Of a DNA stretch of 64,000 bases, positions 1 to 7,451 are shown one piece after another (the first letter of the stretch is position 1; each line of letters opens with the position of its first letter). The position numbers and the translations under genes were made by a program. This DNA comes from Sva-07 sp041685755 (GTDB taxonomy: Bacteria; Actinomycetota; Acidimicrobiia; Acidimicrobiales; Ilumatobacteraceae): contig JAWLFC010000002.1 in NCBI GenBank assembly GCA_041685755.1, forward strand, positions 1 to 64,000. Reading direction: 5' to 3'. The notes beneath the pieces were generated by a model. The model saw nothing but the letters and a program-made list of their open reading frames with translations, searched no databases and had not been told where the DNA came from.

Positions 1-633
1 GTCGTCGTGCGCTGCGACGACGGGCGCAGCGTGCGCTCGACCCACGCCGTGCTCGCCATCGGGTCGATCCCGAACACCGAGGCGATCGGTCTCGCCGATG
101 CCGGTGTCGAGGTGAACGACTGGGGCTACGTCGACATCAACCAGCACTGCGTCACCAACGTCGGCCACATCTACGCGGCCGGTGACATCAGCGGCAAGCT
201 CCCGCTGTCGTCGGTGGCGTCGATGCAGGGTCGCAAGGTCGCCGAGCACGTGATGGGTGGGCACACCCGCAGTCACCGTCACCTCGACTACGACAAGGCG
301 GCCTCGGCGATCTTCACCGAGCCCGAGATCGCCGATGTCGGCCTCGCCGAGGCCGAGGCCTTCAGCACGGGGCGCAAGATCCGGGTCACCAAGGTGCCGT
401 TCTCGTCGACGGCGAAGGCGATGATCAACAACGACACCACCGGGTTCGTCAAGATCATCTCCGACCCGGCGACCGGCGAGGTGCTCGGCGGATCGATCGT
501 CGGGCGCCAGGCGGCCGAACTGATCTCGGTGATCGCGGTCGCCGTGACGGCGGGGCTGACCGTGACCGATCTGGCCGAGAGCATCCTCGTGCACCCGGCG
601 CTGAGCGAAGCGCTCGCCGAAGCCGCCGAGTGA
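1..633 (+). CDS. Pyridine nucleotide-disulfide oxidoreductase, 3' part (Lpd-like)
   Basis: This is the C-terminal part of a class I flavoprotein disulfide reductase; its 5' end lies outside the window and the frame is open from base 1. The visible part has the second FAD-contact segment (IYAAGDISGK, near residue 60), followed by the dimerisation domain with TEPEIADVGL and a terminal HPALSEAL, which matches the HPxxSE active-site motif of dihydrolipoamide dehydrogenases. The redox cysteine pair would be in the missing N-terminal part, so true lipoamide dehydrogenase cannot be separated from the related NAD(P)H-quinone reductases (LpdA type). The stop is 24 bases from the convergent carboxylase gene. 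Confidence 0.85.
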   Translation, partial: VVVRCDDGRSVRSTHAVLAIGSIPNTEAIGLADAGVEVNDWGYVDINQHCVTNVGHIYAAGDISGKLPLSSVASMQGRKVAEHVMGGHTRSHRHLDYDKAASAIFTEPEIADVGLAEAEAFSTGRKIRVTKVPFSSTAKAMINNDTTGFVKIISDPATGEVLGGSIVGRQAAELISVIAVAVTAGLTVTDLAESILVHPALSEALAEAAE

Positions 634-657
634 TCACACCGCCGGTCGGGCCCCGGC

Positions 658-2424
658 TCAGTCGATCACGGCGAGGATGTCGCCACCGCCGACGGTGTCG
701 CCGGCGGTCACCTTGATCTCCTTCACCGTGCCGGCCTTCTCGGCGTTGATCTGATTCTCCATCTTCATCGCCTCGAGCACGACGATGCCGGTGCCGACCT
801 CGACCTCCTGGCCGACGTCGACGAGCACCTTGACGATCGTGCCCTGCATCGGTGCCTCCACCGAACCGGACGCGACCGCACCGCCGCCGCTGGCCGAGCT
901 GTGCCGCTTCTTCTTCGCTGCCGGGGCGCCGGCAACGGCCACCGCCGGTGTCTCGGGTACCCACATGTCGACGGCGAAGCGCTTGCCGTTGACCTCGACG
1001 GTCGTCGAACGCTTGACCTTCGGATCCTCGTCGTCGGGAGCGGGATCGCCCGAGTCGGCCTTGCCGCCGAGACCGGTGAGATCGAGTGTCTCCTCCACCC
1101 ACTTCGTCGAGTGCTCCACCGCCTGGAAGTCGGGGTGGCGCAGGATCGCGAGGTCGGCAGGGATCGTCGTGGCGACACCTTCGACGACCAGTTCCTCGAG
1201 CGCCCGGATCGTCCGGGCGATCGCGACATCGCGGTCGCGGCCCCACACCACGAGCTTGCCGACGAGGTTGTCGTAGAACTGGCTGATCTCGTCGCCGGAG
1301 TGGTAACCGGAGTCGAAGCGCACCCCGAACCCGTCCGGTGCGAGCAGCTTGGTGATCGGCCCGGGCGAGGGCAGGAACTTGCCCTCGGCGACGTCCTCGG
1401 CGTTGATGCGGATCTCGATCGAGTGGCCCCGGCGGGCGGCGTCGACCTCGGCCTGTGTCATCGGCAGTTCCTCGCCGGCAGCGACCCGGATCTGCCACTC
1501 GACCAGGTCGATGTCGGTGATCATCTCGCTCACCGGGTGCTCGACCTGCAGGCGGGTGTTCATCTCGAGGAAGAAGAACTCGCCGTCCTGGAAGATGAAC
1601 TCGACGGTGCCGGCGCCGTAGTAGCCGACGGCCTTGGCAGCCTTGACGGCGGCTTCGCCCATCGCCACCTCGACGCCGTCGGGCAGGTTCGGTGCCGGCG
1701 CCTCCTCGACGAGCTTCTGGTGCCGACGCTGGGCGGAGCAGTCACGCGTCGAGATCCACACGCAGTTGCCGTGCTTGTCGCCGACGAGCTGGACCTCGAC
1801 GTGGCGCGGCCACGTGAGGTAGCGCTCGACGTACACCTCGTCGCGCCCGAAGAAGCTCTTCGCCTCGCGCTGGGCGCTCGCCATCGCGTCGTCGACGTCG
1901 GCCGCTGCCTGCACGACCTTCATCCCCCGGCCGCCACCGCCGAAGGCTGCCTTGATGCACACCGGCCAGCCGAATTCCTCACCGAAGGCACGGATCTCCT
2001 GCGCGCTCTGCGCGAATTCGGTGGTGCCGGGCACGATCGGCGCGCCACCTCGGATCGCGGCGAGGCGGCTCGAGACCTTGTCGGACATCTCGTCCATCGC
2101 CGAGGCCGGGGGGCCGATGAACTCCACGCCCATCTCGGCGATCGCCCTGGCGAAGTCGGCGTTCTCGGAGAAGAACCCGTAGCCCGGATGCACCGAGTCG
2201 GCGCCGCTGCGTCGGATCACGTCGAGCATGACCTCGGTGTTGATGTAGCTCTCCGCCGCGGTCTGCCCACCGAGCGCATACGCCTCGTCGGCGAGGCGGA
2301 CGTGGAGAGCGTCACGATCCAACTCGGAGTAGACCGCCACCGTCGGGATGCCCATCTCGCGGGCGGCTCGGATGACACGGACAGCGATTTCGCCGCGGTT
2401 GGCGATCAGGATCTTCTGGAGCAC
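658..2424 (-). CDS. Acyl-CoA carboxylase alpha subunit (biotin carboxylase + biotin carrier)
   Basis: This 588-residue protein should carboxylate its own biotin using ATP and bicarbonate, then pass the carboxyl group to a separate carboxyltransferase that makes malonyl- or propionyl-type CoA products. It is the accA/pccA type of actinobacteria. The biotin carboxylase domain fills about residues 1-450: IANRGEIAVR at the start, the glycine-rich ATP loop FGGGGRGMKVV, and EMNTRLQVEHPVSE. A linker precedes a biotinyl domain with EAMKMEN, whose lysine near residue 554 carries biotin. The GTG at 2424 is chosen because the domain begins there and TACATT lies 7 bases upstream; the longer open frame upstream has no family similarity. 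The biotin ligase gene is divergent, 19 bases away. Confidence 0.93.
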   Translation of the reverse strand: MLQKILIANRGEIAVRVIRAAREMGIPTVAVYSELDRDALHVRLADEAYALGGQTAAESYINTEVMLDVIRRSGADSVHPGYGFFSENADFARAIAEMGVEFIGPPASAMDEMSDKVSSRLAAIRGGAPIVPGTTEFAQSAQEIRAFGEEFGWPVCIKAAFGGGGRGMKVVQAAADVDDAMASAQREAKSFFGRDEVYVERYLTWPRHVEVQLVGDKHGNCVWISTRDCSAQRRHQKLVEEAPAPNLPDGVEVAMGEAAVKAAKAVGYYGAGTVEFIFQDGEFFFLEMNTRLQVEHPVSEMITDIDLVEWQIRVAAGEELPMTQAEVDAARRGHSIEIRINAEDVAEGKFLPSPGPITKLLAPDGFGVRFDSGYHSGDEISQFYDNLVGKLVVWGRDRDVAIARTIRALEELVVEGVATTIPADLAILRHPDFQAVEHSTKWVEETLDLTGLGGKADSGDPAPDDEDPKVKRSTTVEVNGKRFAVDMWVPETPAVAVAGAPAAKKKRHSSASGGGAVASGSVEAPMQGTIVKVLVDVGQEVEVGTGIVVLEAMKMENQINAEKAGTVKEIKVTAGDTVGGGDILAVID

Positions 2425-2430
2425 GAGTGC

Positions 2431-2437
2431 CAATGTA
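2431..2437. promoter_or_regulatory. Overlapping divergent -10 elements for carboxylase and biotin ligase
   Basis: The 7-mer CAATGTA reads TACATT on the minus strand, exactly 7 bases before the carboxylase GTG, and CAATGT on the plus strand, exactly 7 bases before the ligase GTG. Both genes would be leaderless. One polymerase position should exclude the other. Seen in sequence; activity is inferred. Confidence 0.6.
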
Positions 2438-2443
2438 GGGGCC

Positions 2444-3175
2444 GTGGGCGTGCACGGAGACATCTGGGCCGACGAGGTGTGGCCCGACGGGTGGACCGTG
2501 CGGCACGTCGAGGAGACCGGGAGTACCAACGCCGACCTCCTCGCCGACCTCGACGTCGGTGTCGTCGGCGATCGTTGCGTCTTGGCTGCTGGACACCAGA
2601 CCGCGGGTCGGGGTCGGCTCGACCGGCGTTGGGATGCGCCGGCGGGGTCGAACCTGCTGGTGTCGATCGTGTTCGCACCGACGCCGGATCCGGCCGTCGA
2701 GGCGACCCATCGCGTCGGGCTGGCGGCGCTGGCGGCGGCCCGGGAGCTGCGACCGGATCTGTCGACGTCGCTCAAGTGGCCCAACGACGTGCTGGTCGGC
2801 GATCGCAAGCTGGCCGGCATCCTCGCCCAGCGGTCGCCGACCCGCGACGCGGTGGTCGTCGGGCTCGGACTCAACGTCGGCTGGGCTCCCGAGGGCGCAG
2901 CCCGGCTCGGCGAGCCGGCTCGACCCGCCCAGGTGCTGGCGCTCGTGCTGGCGCACCTCGATCGGCTGCCGCCGTCGATCGACGCGCCGTACCGTGCCTC
3001 GTTGTCGACGCTCGGTGCCCTCGTACGCGTCGAGTTGCCGGGTGGTGCCGTCGCCGACGGGGTGGCGATCGACGTCGACTCCGACGGACGGCTGCTCGTG
3101 GAGGGCGACGACGGCGCCGTCGTCGCCCATGACGTCGGCGACGTGGTCCATCTCCGTCCACGTCCACCCGGGTGA
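2444..3175 (+). CDS. birA: Biotin-[acetyl-CoA-carboxylase] ligase
   Basis: BirA activates biotin with ATP and attaches it to the carrier lysine of biotin enzymes; the obvious substrate is the carboxylase subunit encoded divergently next door. The protein has 243 residues. The catalytic fold is clear: ETGSTNADLL, the nucleotide/biotin loop GRGRLDRRWDAPAG, and KWPNDVLVGDRKLAGIL with the conserved catalytic lysine. It has no N-terminal helix-turn-helix domain, so it is a monofunctional (group I) ligase and should not repress transcription. GTG 2444 is preferred by position; GTG 2450 is also possible. An in-frame extension upstream has no similarity to the family. Confidence 0.92.
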   Translation: MGVHGDIWADEVWPDGWTVRHVEETGSTNADLLADLDVGVVGDRCVLAAGHQTAGRGRLDRRWDAPAGSNLLVSIVFAPTPDPAVEATHRVGLAALAAARELRPDLSTSLKWPNDVLVGDRKLAGILAQRSPTRDAVVVGLGLNVGWAPEGAARLGEPARPAQVLALVLAHLDRLPPSIDAPYRASLSTLGALVRVELPGGAVADGVAIDVDSDGRLLVEGDDGAVVAHDVGDVVHLRPRPPG

Positions 3176-3204
3176 GAGCCTCGGGTGAGAGCGTTCGGTG
3201 AGAG
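3171..3204 (+). repeat. Three 13-base-spaced GGTGAGAG repeats
   Basis: GGTGAGAG occurs at 3171, 3184 and 3197, a constant 13-base period. The first copy contains the birA stop codon. The array sits about 60 bases upstream of the promoter of the next gene, so it could be a regulator-binding array or chance low complexity. Confidence 0.5.
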
Positions 3205-3261
3205 GAGGGTGTGAAACGCCGGCGACGGGGCCGCTGCCGTCGGCGTGGCCCGTGGCGCCAG

Positions 3262-3267
3262 TAGCGT
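3262..3267 (+). promoter_or_regulatory. TAGCGT -10 of LCP gene
   Basis: TAGCGT ends 7 bases before the ATG at 3275, so the transcript should start at or near the start codon. Confidence 0.6.
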
Positions 3268-3274
3268 CGCGGGC

Positions 3275-4273
3275 ATGTCCCCGCCGAGACGTCGTCGACG
3301 CAGCTCCGCGCCCCTCGCGCTGGTGCTCGCCGCGGTGGTCGGCGGGTTCGGCGCGTTCGGGGTGATCACCGCTGCCAATGACCGCACGTCCGACGTCGAA
3401 CGAATCGAGGGGCTGGAGCTGGTGCTCACCGCCCAGGACGGACCGGCACGGAACTACCTGCTGATCGGCTCCGACACCCGCGAGAACGCCGACCCGAACG
3501 ACCCCGACTTCGGGGGGATCGGCGACGTGAACGACGTGCAGGGTCGCCGCTCCGACACGATCATGGTCCTTCGTCAGGAAGCCGACGGCAACGGCGCCGC
3601 CGTCGTGAGTCTGCCGCGCGACCTGTGGGTGGACATCGCCGGCACCCGCGGCGAGAGCCGCATCAACTCGGCCTACAGCGACGGCACCGACGTGCTCGCC
3701 GCCACGATCACCCAGGAACTCGGCATCCCGATCCATCACGTCGTCGACATCGACTTCAACGGGTTCAAGGACCTCGTCGACGCCGTCGGCGGTACCACGA
3801 TCTGTTTCGACTATCCGACCCGGGACGGCAACACCGGTCTCGACCAGCAGCCGGGATGCAACAGGCTCGACGGCGTGCAGTCGTTGCAGTACGCCCGCAG
3901 TCGCTACTACGAGGAGTTCCGCGACGGTGCCTGGCGGACGGATCCGACGGCTGATCTGGGCCGCATCGAACGTCAGCAGAACTTCCTCCAGCTCACGGCG
4001 GACTCGACCATCGCCAAGCTGCAGTCCGATCCGTTCCTCGCCTCGAAGCTGATCGATGCCGGTACCGCGGCAGTGCGCATGGATCCCGGCCTCGACCCGA
4101 TCGGCGCCGCCGGAACCCTGCGCAAGGCGTTCTCGACCGGGTTGAACAAGTACCAGCTCCCCGTCGTCGGCGTCACCAGGAACGGCAACGCAGTGTTGTT
4201 GCTCGGCGACGGAGCCGATCCGATCCTCGACTACTTCCGCGGGGTCGGACCACCGCCGCCCATCGAGCCGTAG
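3275..4273 (+). CDS. LytR-CpsA-Psr (LCP) family polymer ligase
   Basis: LCP proteins transfer lipid-linked polysaccharides to peptidoglycan outside the membrane. This one has 332 residues. An arginine-rich N-terminus is followed by a single membrane segment (about residues 13-35, LALVLAAVVGGFGAFGVI), then an external LCP domain. The conserved signatures are RNYLLIGSDTREN, GRRSDTIMVL, SLPRDLWVDI and RINSAYSDG, which supply the acidic and arginine residues that hold the pyrophosphate. ATG 3275 is chosen over an upstream GTG because a TAGCGT box lies 7 bases before it. It opens a run of polysaccharide genes (RfbD, glycosyltransferases, flippase), fitting a role in attaching their product to the wall. 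Confidence 0.92.
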   Translation: MSPPRRRRRSSAPLALVLAAVVGGFGAFGVITAANDRTSDVERIEGLELVLTAQDGPARNYLLIGSDTRENADPNDPDFGGIGDVNDVQGRRSDTIMVLRQEADGNGAAVVSLPRDLWVDIAGTRGESRINSAYSDGTDVLAATITQELGIPIHHVVDIDFNGFKDLVDAVGGTTICFDYPTRDGNTGLDQQPGCNRLDGVQSLQYARSRYYEEFRDGAWRTDPTADLGRIERQQNFLQLTADSTIAKLQSDPFLASKLIDAGTAAVRMDPGLDPIGAAGTLRKAFSTGLNKYQLPVVGVTRNGNAVLLLGDGADPILDYFRGVGPPPPIEP

Positions 4274-4298
4274 CCACCGCCGATCCCGGCCCGTCGCC

Positions 4299-4304
4299 TA
4301 CACT
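4299..4304 (+). promoter_or_regulatory. TACACT -10 ahead of leader ORF and rfbD
   Basis: TACACT ends 10 bases before the ATG at 4315, which opens a 7-codon reading frame; rfbD starts 34 bases further on. Confidence 0.5.
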
Positions 4305-4314
4305 TCAGCGAGAG

Positions 4315-4338
4315 ATGAAGGTGAAGGCGGGGCTCTGA
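4315..4338 (+). CDS. Possible 7-residue leader peptide (MKVKAGL)
   Basis: A short frame, ATG to TGA with 7 sense codons, begins 10 bases after TACACT and ends 10 bases before the rfbD GTG. Its position fits a leaderless leader peptide that hands ribosomes to rfbD through the GAGGGTGGT sequence between them. Nothing in the peptide itself proves that it is translated; chance is quite possible. Confidence 0.3.
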   Translation: MKVKAGL

Positions 4339-4348
4339 GGGTGGTGTC

Positions 4349-5200
4349 GTGAAACTCCTCGTCACGGGCGCCGGCGGACAGCTCGGTGTCGACGTGGTGC
4401 GTCACGCCGCGTCGGTCGGCGACGACGTGACCGCCCTCGACAGAGCGGCGCTGGACATCACCGACCTCGTCGCCGTCCGGGAGATGATGGAGGCCGTCCG
4501 GCCGGACGCCGTCGTCAACTGCGCGGCCTACACCGCGGTCGACGCCTGCGAGACGAACCAGTCGACCGCCTTCGCAGTCAACGCCGATGCCGTCGGGCTG
4601 CTCTCGGCCGCGTCCGAGCTGGTCGGAGCCCATCTCGTCCACGTCAGCACCGATTACGTGTTCGACGGCACGCTCCATCGTCCGTACCGGGAGGACGACA
4701 GCCCGAATCCGCAGTCGGTGTACGGCAGCTCGAAGCTCGCCGGCGAACATGCTGCCGGACCGGACGCGGCGATCGCCCGGACGTCGTGGGTGTGCGGCGA
4801 GCACGGGAACAACATGGTCAAGCTGGTCCTGCGCCTCGCCGCCGATCCCGACCAGCAGCTGGCGTTCGTCGACGATCAGGTGGGCTGCCCCACCTTCACC
4901 GCCGATCTGGCGCCGGCGCTGCGCCGGCTGGCGGTCGATCGTCGGACGGGGGTTCACCACCTGACCAATCAGGGGCCGGTGAGCTGGTACGAGTTCGTGC
5001 GCGAGGTCCTCGCCGTCGCCGGTCACGACCCGGATCGTGTGCGCCCGATCGCGACGTCCGAGCTCGATCCTCCCCGCCCGGCGCCCCGACCGGCCAACAG
5101 CGTGCTGGACAACGCCGTGTGGCGCGCCGCCGGCCTGCCGATGCTTCGCGACTTCCGCGAGCCATTGGCCGAAGTGGTCGAGCGACTTCGCTCGCAGTGA
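4349..5200 (+). CDS. rfbD: dTDP-4-dehydrorhamnose reductase
   Basis: RfbD performs the last step of dTDP-L-rhamnose synthesis, NADPH reduction of dTDP-6-deoxy-L-lyxo-4-hexulose, in the cytoplasm. The 283-residue protein is full length for the family. It shows the Rossmann motif TGAGGQLG at residue 6, CAAYTAVDACE, STDYVFDG, and the catalytic YGSSKLAGE (Tyr-x3-Lys). Start GTG 4349 follows a GAGGGTGG Shine-Dalgarno-like stretch. RfbA, B and C are not in the window and must be elsewhere. Its place after the LCP gene suggests rhamnose in the envelope polymer. Confidence 0.92.
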   Translation: MKLLVTGAGGQLGVDVVRHAASVGDDVTALDRAALDITDLVAVREMMEAVRPDAVVNCAAYTAVDACETNQSTAFAVNADAVGLLSAASELVGAHLVHVSTDYVFDGTLHRPYREDDSPNPQSVYGSSKLAGEHAAGPDAAIARTSWVCGEHGNNMVKLVLRLAADPDQQLAFVDDQVGCPTFTADLAPALRRLAVDRRTGVHHLTNQGPVSWYEFVREVLAVAGHDPDRVRPIATSELDPPRPAPRPANSVLDNAVWRAAGLPMLRDFREPLAEVVERLRSQ

Positions 5201-5295
5201 CGCCGGGTCAGGCGTCGAGACCGAGAAGATCCCGCGCGACGTCGATGCCGTGCAGCGTGATGTCGTCGCGGCGGATCGTCGCCCAGTGGTCCCGG

Positions 5296-5394
5296 TCCAT
5301 TCGGTACTCGACCTGCTCGTCGGGCACCTCTCGCCGCAGCAGGCGCCGGCGGCCGGCCTCCGCATAGCCGAGCGATTCCGTGACTCCCCTCGAT
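5296..5394 (+). repeat. 99-base direct duplicate, left copy (contig-end overlap)
   Basis: This segment is identical to 5495-5593 on the other side of the N run. Exact identity, equal length to the pair at the other gap, and a 100-N spacer indicate two contig ends overlapping by 99 bases that were joined without merging. Confidence 0.9.
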
Positions 5395-5494
5395 NNNNNN
5401 NNNNNNNNNNNNNNNNNNNNNNNNNNNNNNNNNNNNNNNNNNNNNNNNNNNNNNNNNNNNNNNNNNNNNNNNNNNNNNNNNNNNNNNNNNNNNN
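5395..5494. other. 100-N assembly gap
   Basis: Exactly 100 Ns, a scaffolding convention rather than a measured length. Confidence 0.99.
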
Positions 5495-5593
5495 TCCATT
5501 CGGTACTCGACCTGCTCGTCGGGCACCTCTCGCCGCAGCAGGCGCCGGCGGCCGGCCTCCGCATAGCCGAGCGATTCCGTGACTCCCCTCGAT
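5495..5593 (+). repeat. 99-base direct duplicate, right copy
   Basis: Identical to 5296-5394. It should probably be counted once in the real chromosome. Confidence 0.9.
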
Positions 5594-5778
5594 CCGCGTC
5601 GGTCCACGGAACGAGGAACGGCATCGTTGCCGGGTCGTGGACCCCACGAGCGGCAACGGCGACGACCTCGGCGGCGAGCTCGTCGTCGAGGTACCGCAAC
5701 CTCAGGCGCGGCGTGCGGACCTCGAGGTCGAACAGCGGCCAGTGGTCGTTCCCCATCCGTCGAGTGTCGCAGACGCCC

Positions 5779-5784
5779 TACGCT
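5779..5784 (+). promoter_or_regulatory. TACGCT -10 of mug
   Basis: TACGCT ends 7 bases before the GTG at 5792, defining a leaderless start. Confidence 0.55.
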
Positions 5785-5791
5785 CACGGAG

Positions 5792-6358
5792 GTGGGCTTT
5801 TCGCGTGCCGAACTCGAGTCGTTCGCCGGCGCAACGGTCGACGATCTCGTCGGACCCGGCGTCGAGCTGCTGTTCGTCGGCATCAACCCCGGCCTGTGGA
5901 CCGCGGCGACGCAGACCCATTTCGCCCATCCGGGCAACCGGTTCTACCCGGCGCTGCTCGAAGCGGGGATCATCGACCGGCCGATCGACCGCGGTCGGGG
6001 CATGACCGACGACGACAGACGCCACCTCGTCGAACGAGGAATCGGCATCACCAACGTCGTGCACCGGGCGACGGCGAAGGCGTCGGAGCTCACCGCCGAC
6101 GAACTGCGCGCCGGAGGTGAGCAGCTCCGAGCGTTCGTGCGGGCGCACCGCCCGGCGGTGGTGGCGATCGCCGGGATCACGGCCTACCGCACAGCGTTCT
6201 CGCGGCCGAAGGCCACGGCGGGGGAGCAGTCCGACGACCTGGAGGGTTCTCGTCTCTTCGTGGTGCCCAACCCCAGTGGCCTCAACGCCCACGAGACGAC
6301 GTCCAGCCTGGCGACCGCCTATCGCCGGGCGGCCCGCGCTGCCGGGATCGTGCGGTGA
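5792..6358 (+). CDS. mug: G/U (G/T) mismatch-specific DNA glycosylase
   Basis: Mug/TDG (uracil-DNA glycosylase family 2) removes uracil or thymine, and some etheno-bases, from mismatches with guanine, starting base excision repair. The 188-residue protein has the two family motifs: GINPG near residue 30, whose Asn positions the catalytic water, and NPSGLN near residue 156, the base-flipping wedge loop. HPGNRFYPAL between them is also typical. GTG 5792 is chosen because TACGCT lies 7 bases upstream and similarity begins just after it. It is an isolated repair gene within a polysaccharide region, convergent with fcl. Confidence 0.9.
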   Translation: MGFSRAELESFAGATVDDLVGPGVELLFVGINPGLWTAATQTHFAHPGNRFYPALLEAGIIDRPIDRGRGMTDDDRRHLVERGIGITNVVHRATAKASELTADELRAGGEQLRAFVRAHRPAVVAIAGITAYRTAFSRPKATAGEQSDDLEGSRLFVVPNPSGLNAHETTSSLATAYRRAARAAGIVR

Positions 6359-6392
6359 ACTGTCACGTTGGGCCCGGCACGGTGTGACAGTT
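6358..6392. terminator. Inverted repeat between convergent mug and fcl
   Basis: AACTGTCAC (6358-6366) and GTGACAGTT (6384-6392) are perfect 9-base arms with a 17-base loop, starting in the mug stop codon and ending just before the fcl stop. The position suits a bidirectional terminator, although there is no T tract; it could also be a protein-binding palindrome. Confidence 0.5.
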
Positions 6393-6394
6393 GG

Positions 6395-7378
6395 TCAGTG
6401 GGGGCTTCGTTCGGCTTCGTCGCGGTGGGCGTGGTACCAGTCGATCGTGGCTCGCAGGCCCTGCTCGAAGTCCATCGACGGGCGCCAGTCGAGCAGGTCG
6501 CGGGCGCGTGAGCCGTCGACGGCGCGCCGGGGCTGGCCGTCGGGCTTGGTCGAGTCCCAGCGGAGTTCACCGCCGAAGCCGACCAGGTCGGCGATCGTCT
6601 CGACCGTCTCCTTGATGGTCACCTCGCGGTCGGCGCCCAGGTTGACCGGCTCGGCGGTGGTCTCGACGGCGCCGGCGCGCACGATCGCATCGGCGGCGTC
6701 GTCGACGTAGAGGTACTCACGGCTCGCCGCCCCGGTGCCCCACACCTCGACGTGGTCGGCGCCGGACTCGGTCGCCTCGACGCACTTCTTGATCAGGGCC
6801 GGGATCACGTGGGACACCGACGGGTGGAACTTGTCGCCCGGCCCGTACAGGTTGGTCGGGATCAGGTACGCGAAGCGCTGGCCGTACTGCTGCTCGTTGA
6901 CCTGGGCGTGGATCAGGTGCGCCTTCTTGGCGATGCCGTAGGGCGCGTTGGTCTCCTCCGGGTACCCGTTCCACAGATCGCTCTCGGCGAAGGGCACCGG
7001 GGTGAACTTCGGGTACGAGCAGACCGTGCCGACCAGCACGGTCTTGTCGACGCTGGGCGCCGTGCGTGCCGCTTCGATCACGTGGGTACCCATCAGCAGG
7101 TTCGCGAGGTAGAGGCGAGCCGGGTGCTCGAGGTTGTAGCCGATGCCGCCGACATCGGCGGCGAGGTGGACGACGAGCGAGGGCTCGTGGTCGGCGAACA
7201 TCGCCTCGGCCCGACCCGGAACCGTCAGGTCGTAGTCGACCCGACGCGGTGCCGCCACGACAGCCCCCAGATCGCGCAGCCGCTGCACCACGCGTCGCCC
7301 GAGGAACCCTGCTCCACCCGTCACGAGCACGCGTCGGCGCTGCCAGCGCGGATCGGTGTCCGCCGTCGATGTCGACAT
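6395..7378 (-). CDS. fcl: GDP-L-fucose synthase
   Basis: Fcl epimerises and reduces GDP-4-keto-6-deoxymannose to GDP-L-fucose with NADPH; the substrate would come from Gmd (15914-16912). The 327-residue protein is of family length. It has TGGAGFLGRRV near residue 18, LAADVGGIGYN, GTVCSYPKF, and the catalytic YGIAKKAHL. NLGADREVTIKE and a C-terminal substrate segment also match. ATG 7378 is preferred because TAGCCT lies 7 bases before it; the upstream extension is Arg-rich and unsupported. Its promoter faces the glycosyltransferase run on the plus strand. Confidence 0.93.
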   Translation of the reverse strand: MSTSTADTDPRWQRRRVLVTGGAGFLGRRVVQRLRDLGAVVAAPRRVDYDLTVPGRAEAMFADHEPSLVVHLAADVGGIGYNLEHPARLYLANLLMGTHVIEAARTAPSVDKTVLVGTVCSYPKFTPVPFAESDLWNGYPEETNAPYGIAKKAHLIHAQVNEQQYGQRFAYLIPTNLYGPGDKFHPSVSHVIPALIKKCVEATESGADHVEVWGTGAASREYLYVDDAADAIVRAGAVETTAEPVNLGADREVTIKETVETIADLVGFGGELRWDSTKPDGQPRRAVDGSRARDLLDWRPSMDFEQGLRATIDWYHAHRDEAERSPH

Positions 7379-7385
7379 GGCGGCC

Positions 7386-7391
7386 AGGCTA
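7386..7391 (-). promoter_or_regulatory. TAGCCT -10 of fcl
   Basis: On the minus strand TAGCCT ends 7 bases before the fcl ATG. Confidence 0.6.
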
Positions 7392-7451
7392 CGGCACCGA
7401 GCGGGGCGCCGATGGCGTCCGCAACCGGCGACCACGCGGCATCATGGGCAG

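Larger units (their letters stand above)
5208..5756 (-). pseudogene. GNAT N-acetyltransferase, interrupted by an assembly gap; middle missing
   Basis: The first 55 residues (starting MGNDHWPLFDLEVRTPRL, with MPFLVPWTDA) and the last 60 or so (GVTESLGYAEAG to DDITLHGIDVARDLLGL) match the two ends of one acetyltransferase family that is usually near 200 residues. The acetyl-CoA-binding middle, about 80 residues, is absent. A 100-N run lies between two copies of the C-terminal coding segment. If the copies are merged, the two halves join directly but out of frame. So it is either a real deletion pseudogene or a misjoin. No substrate can be inferred. Confidence 0.7.

Noticed and set aside
2425..3429. 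Extension of the carboxylase reading frame to 3429
   Set aside because: The biotin carboxylase fold starts at 2424 and the extension overlaps birA entirely with low-complexity sequence.
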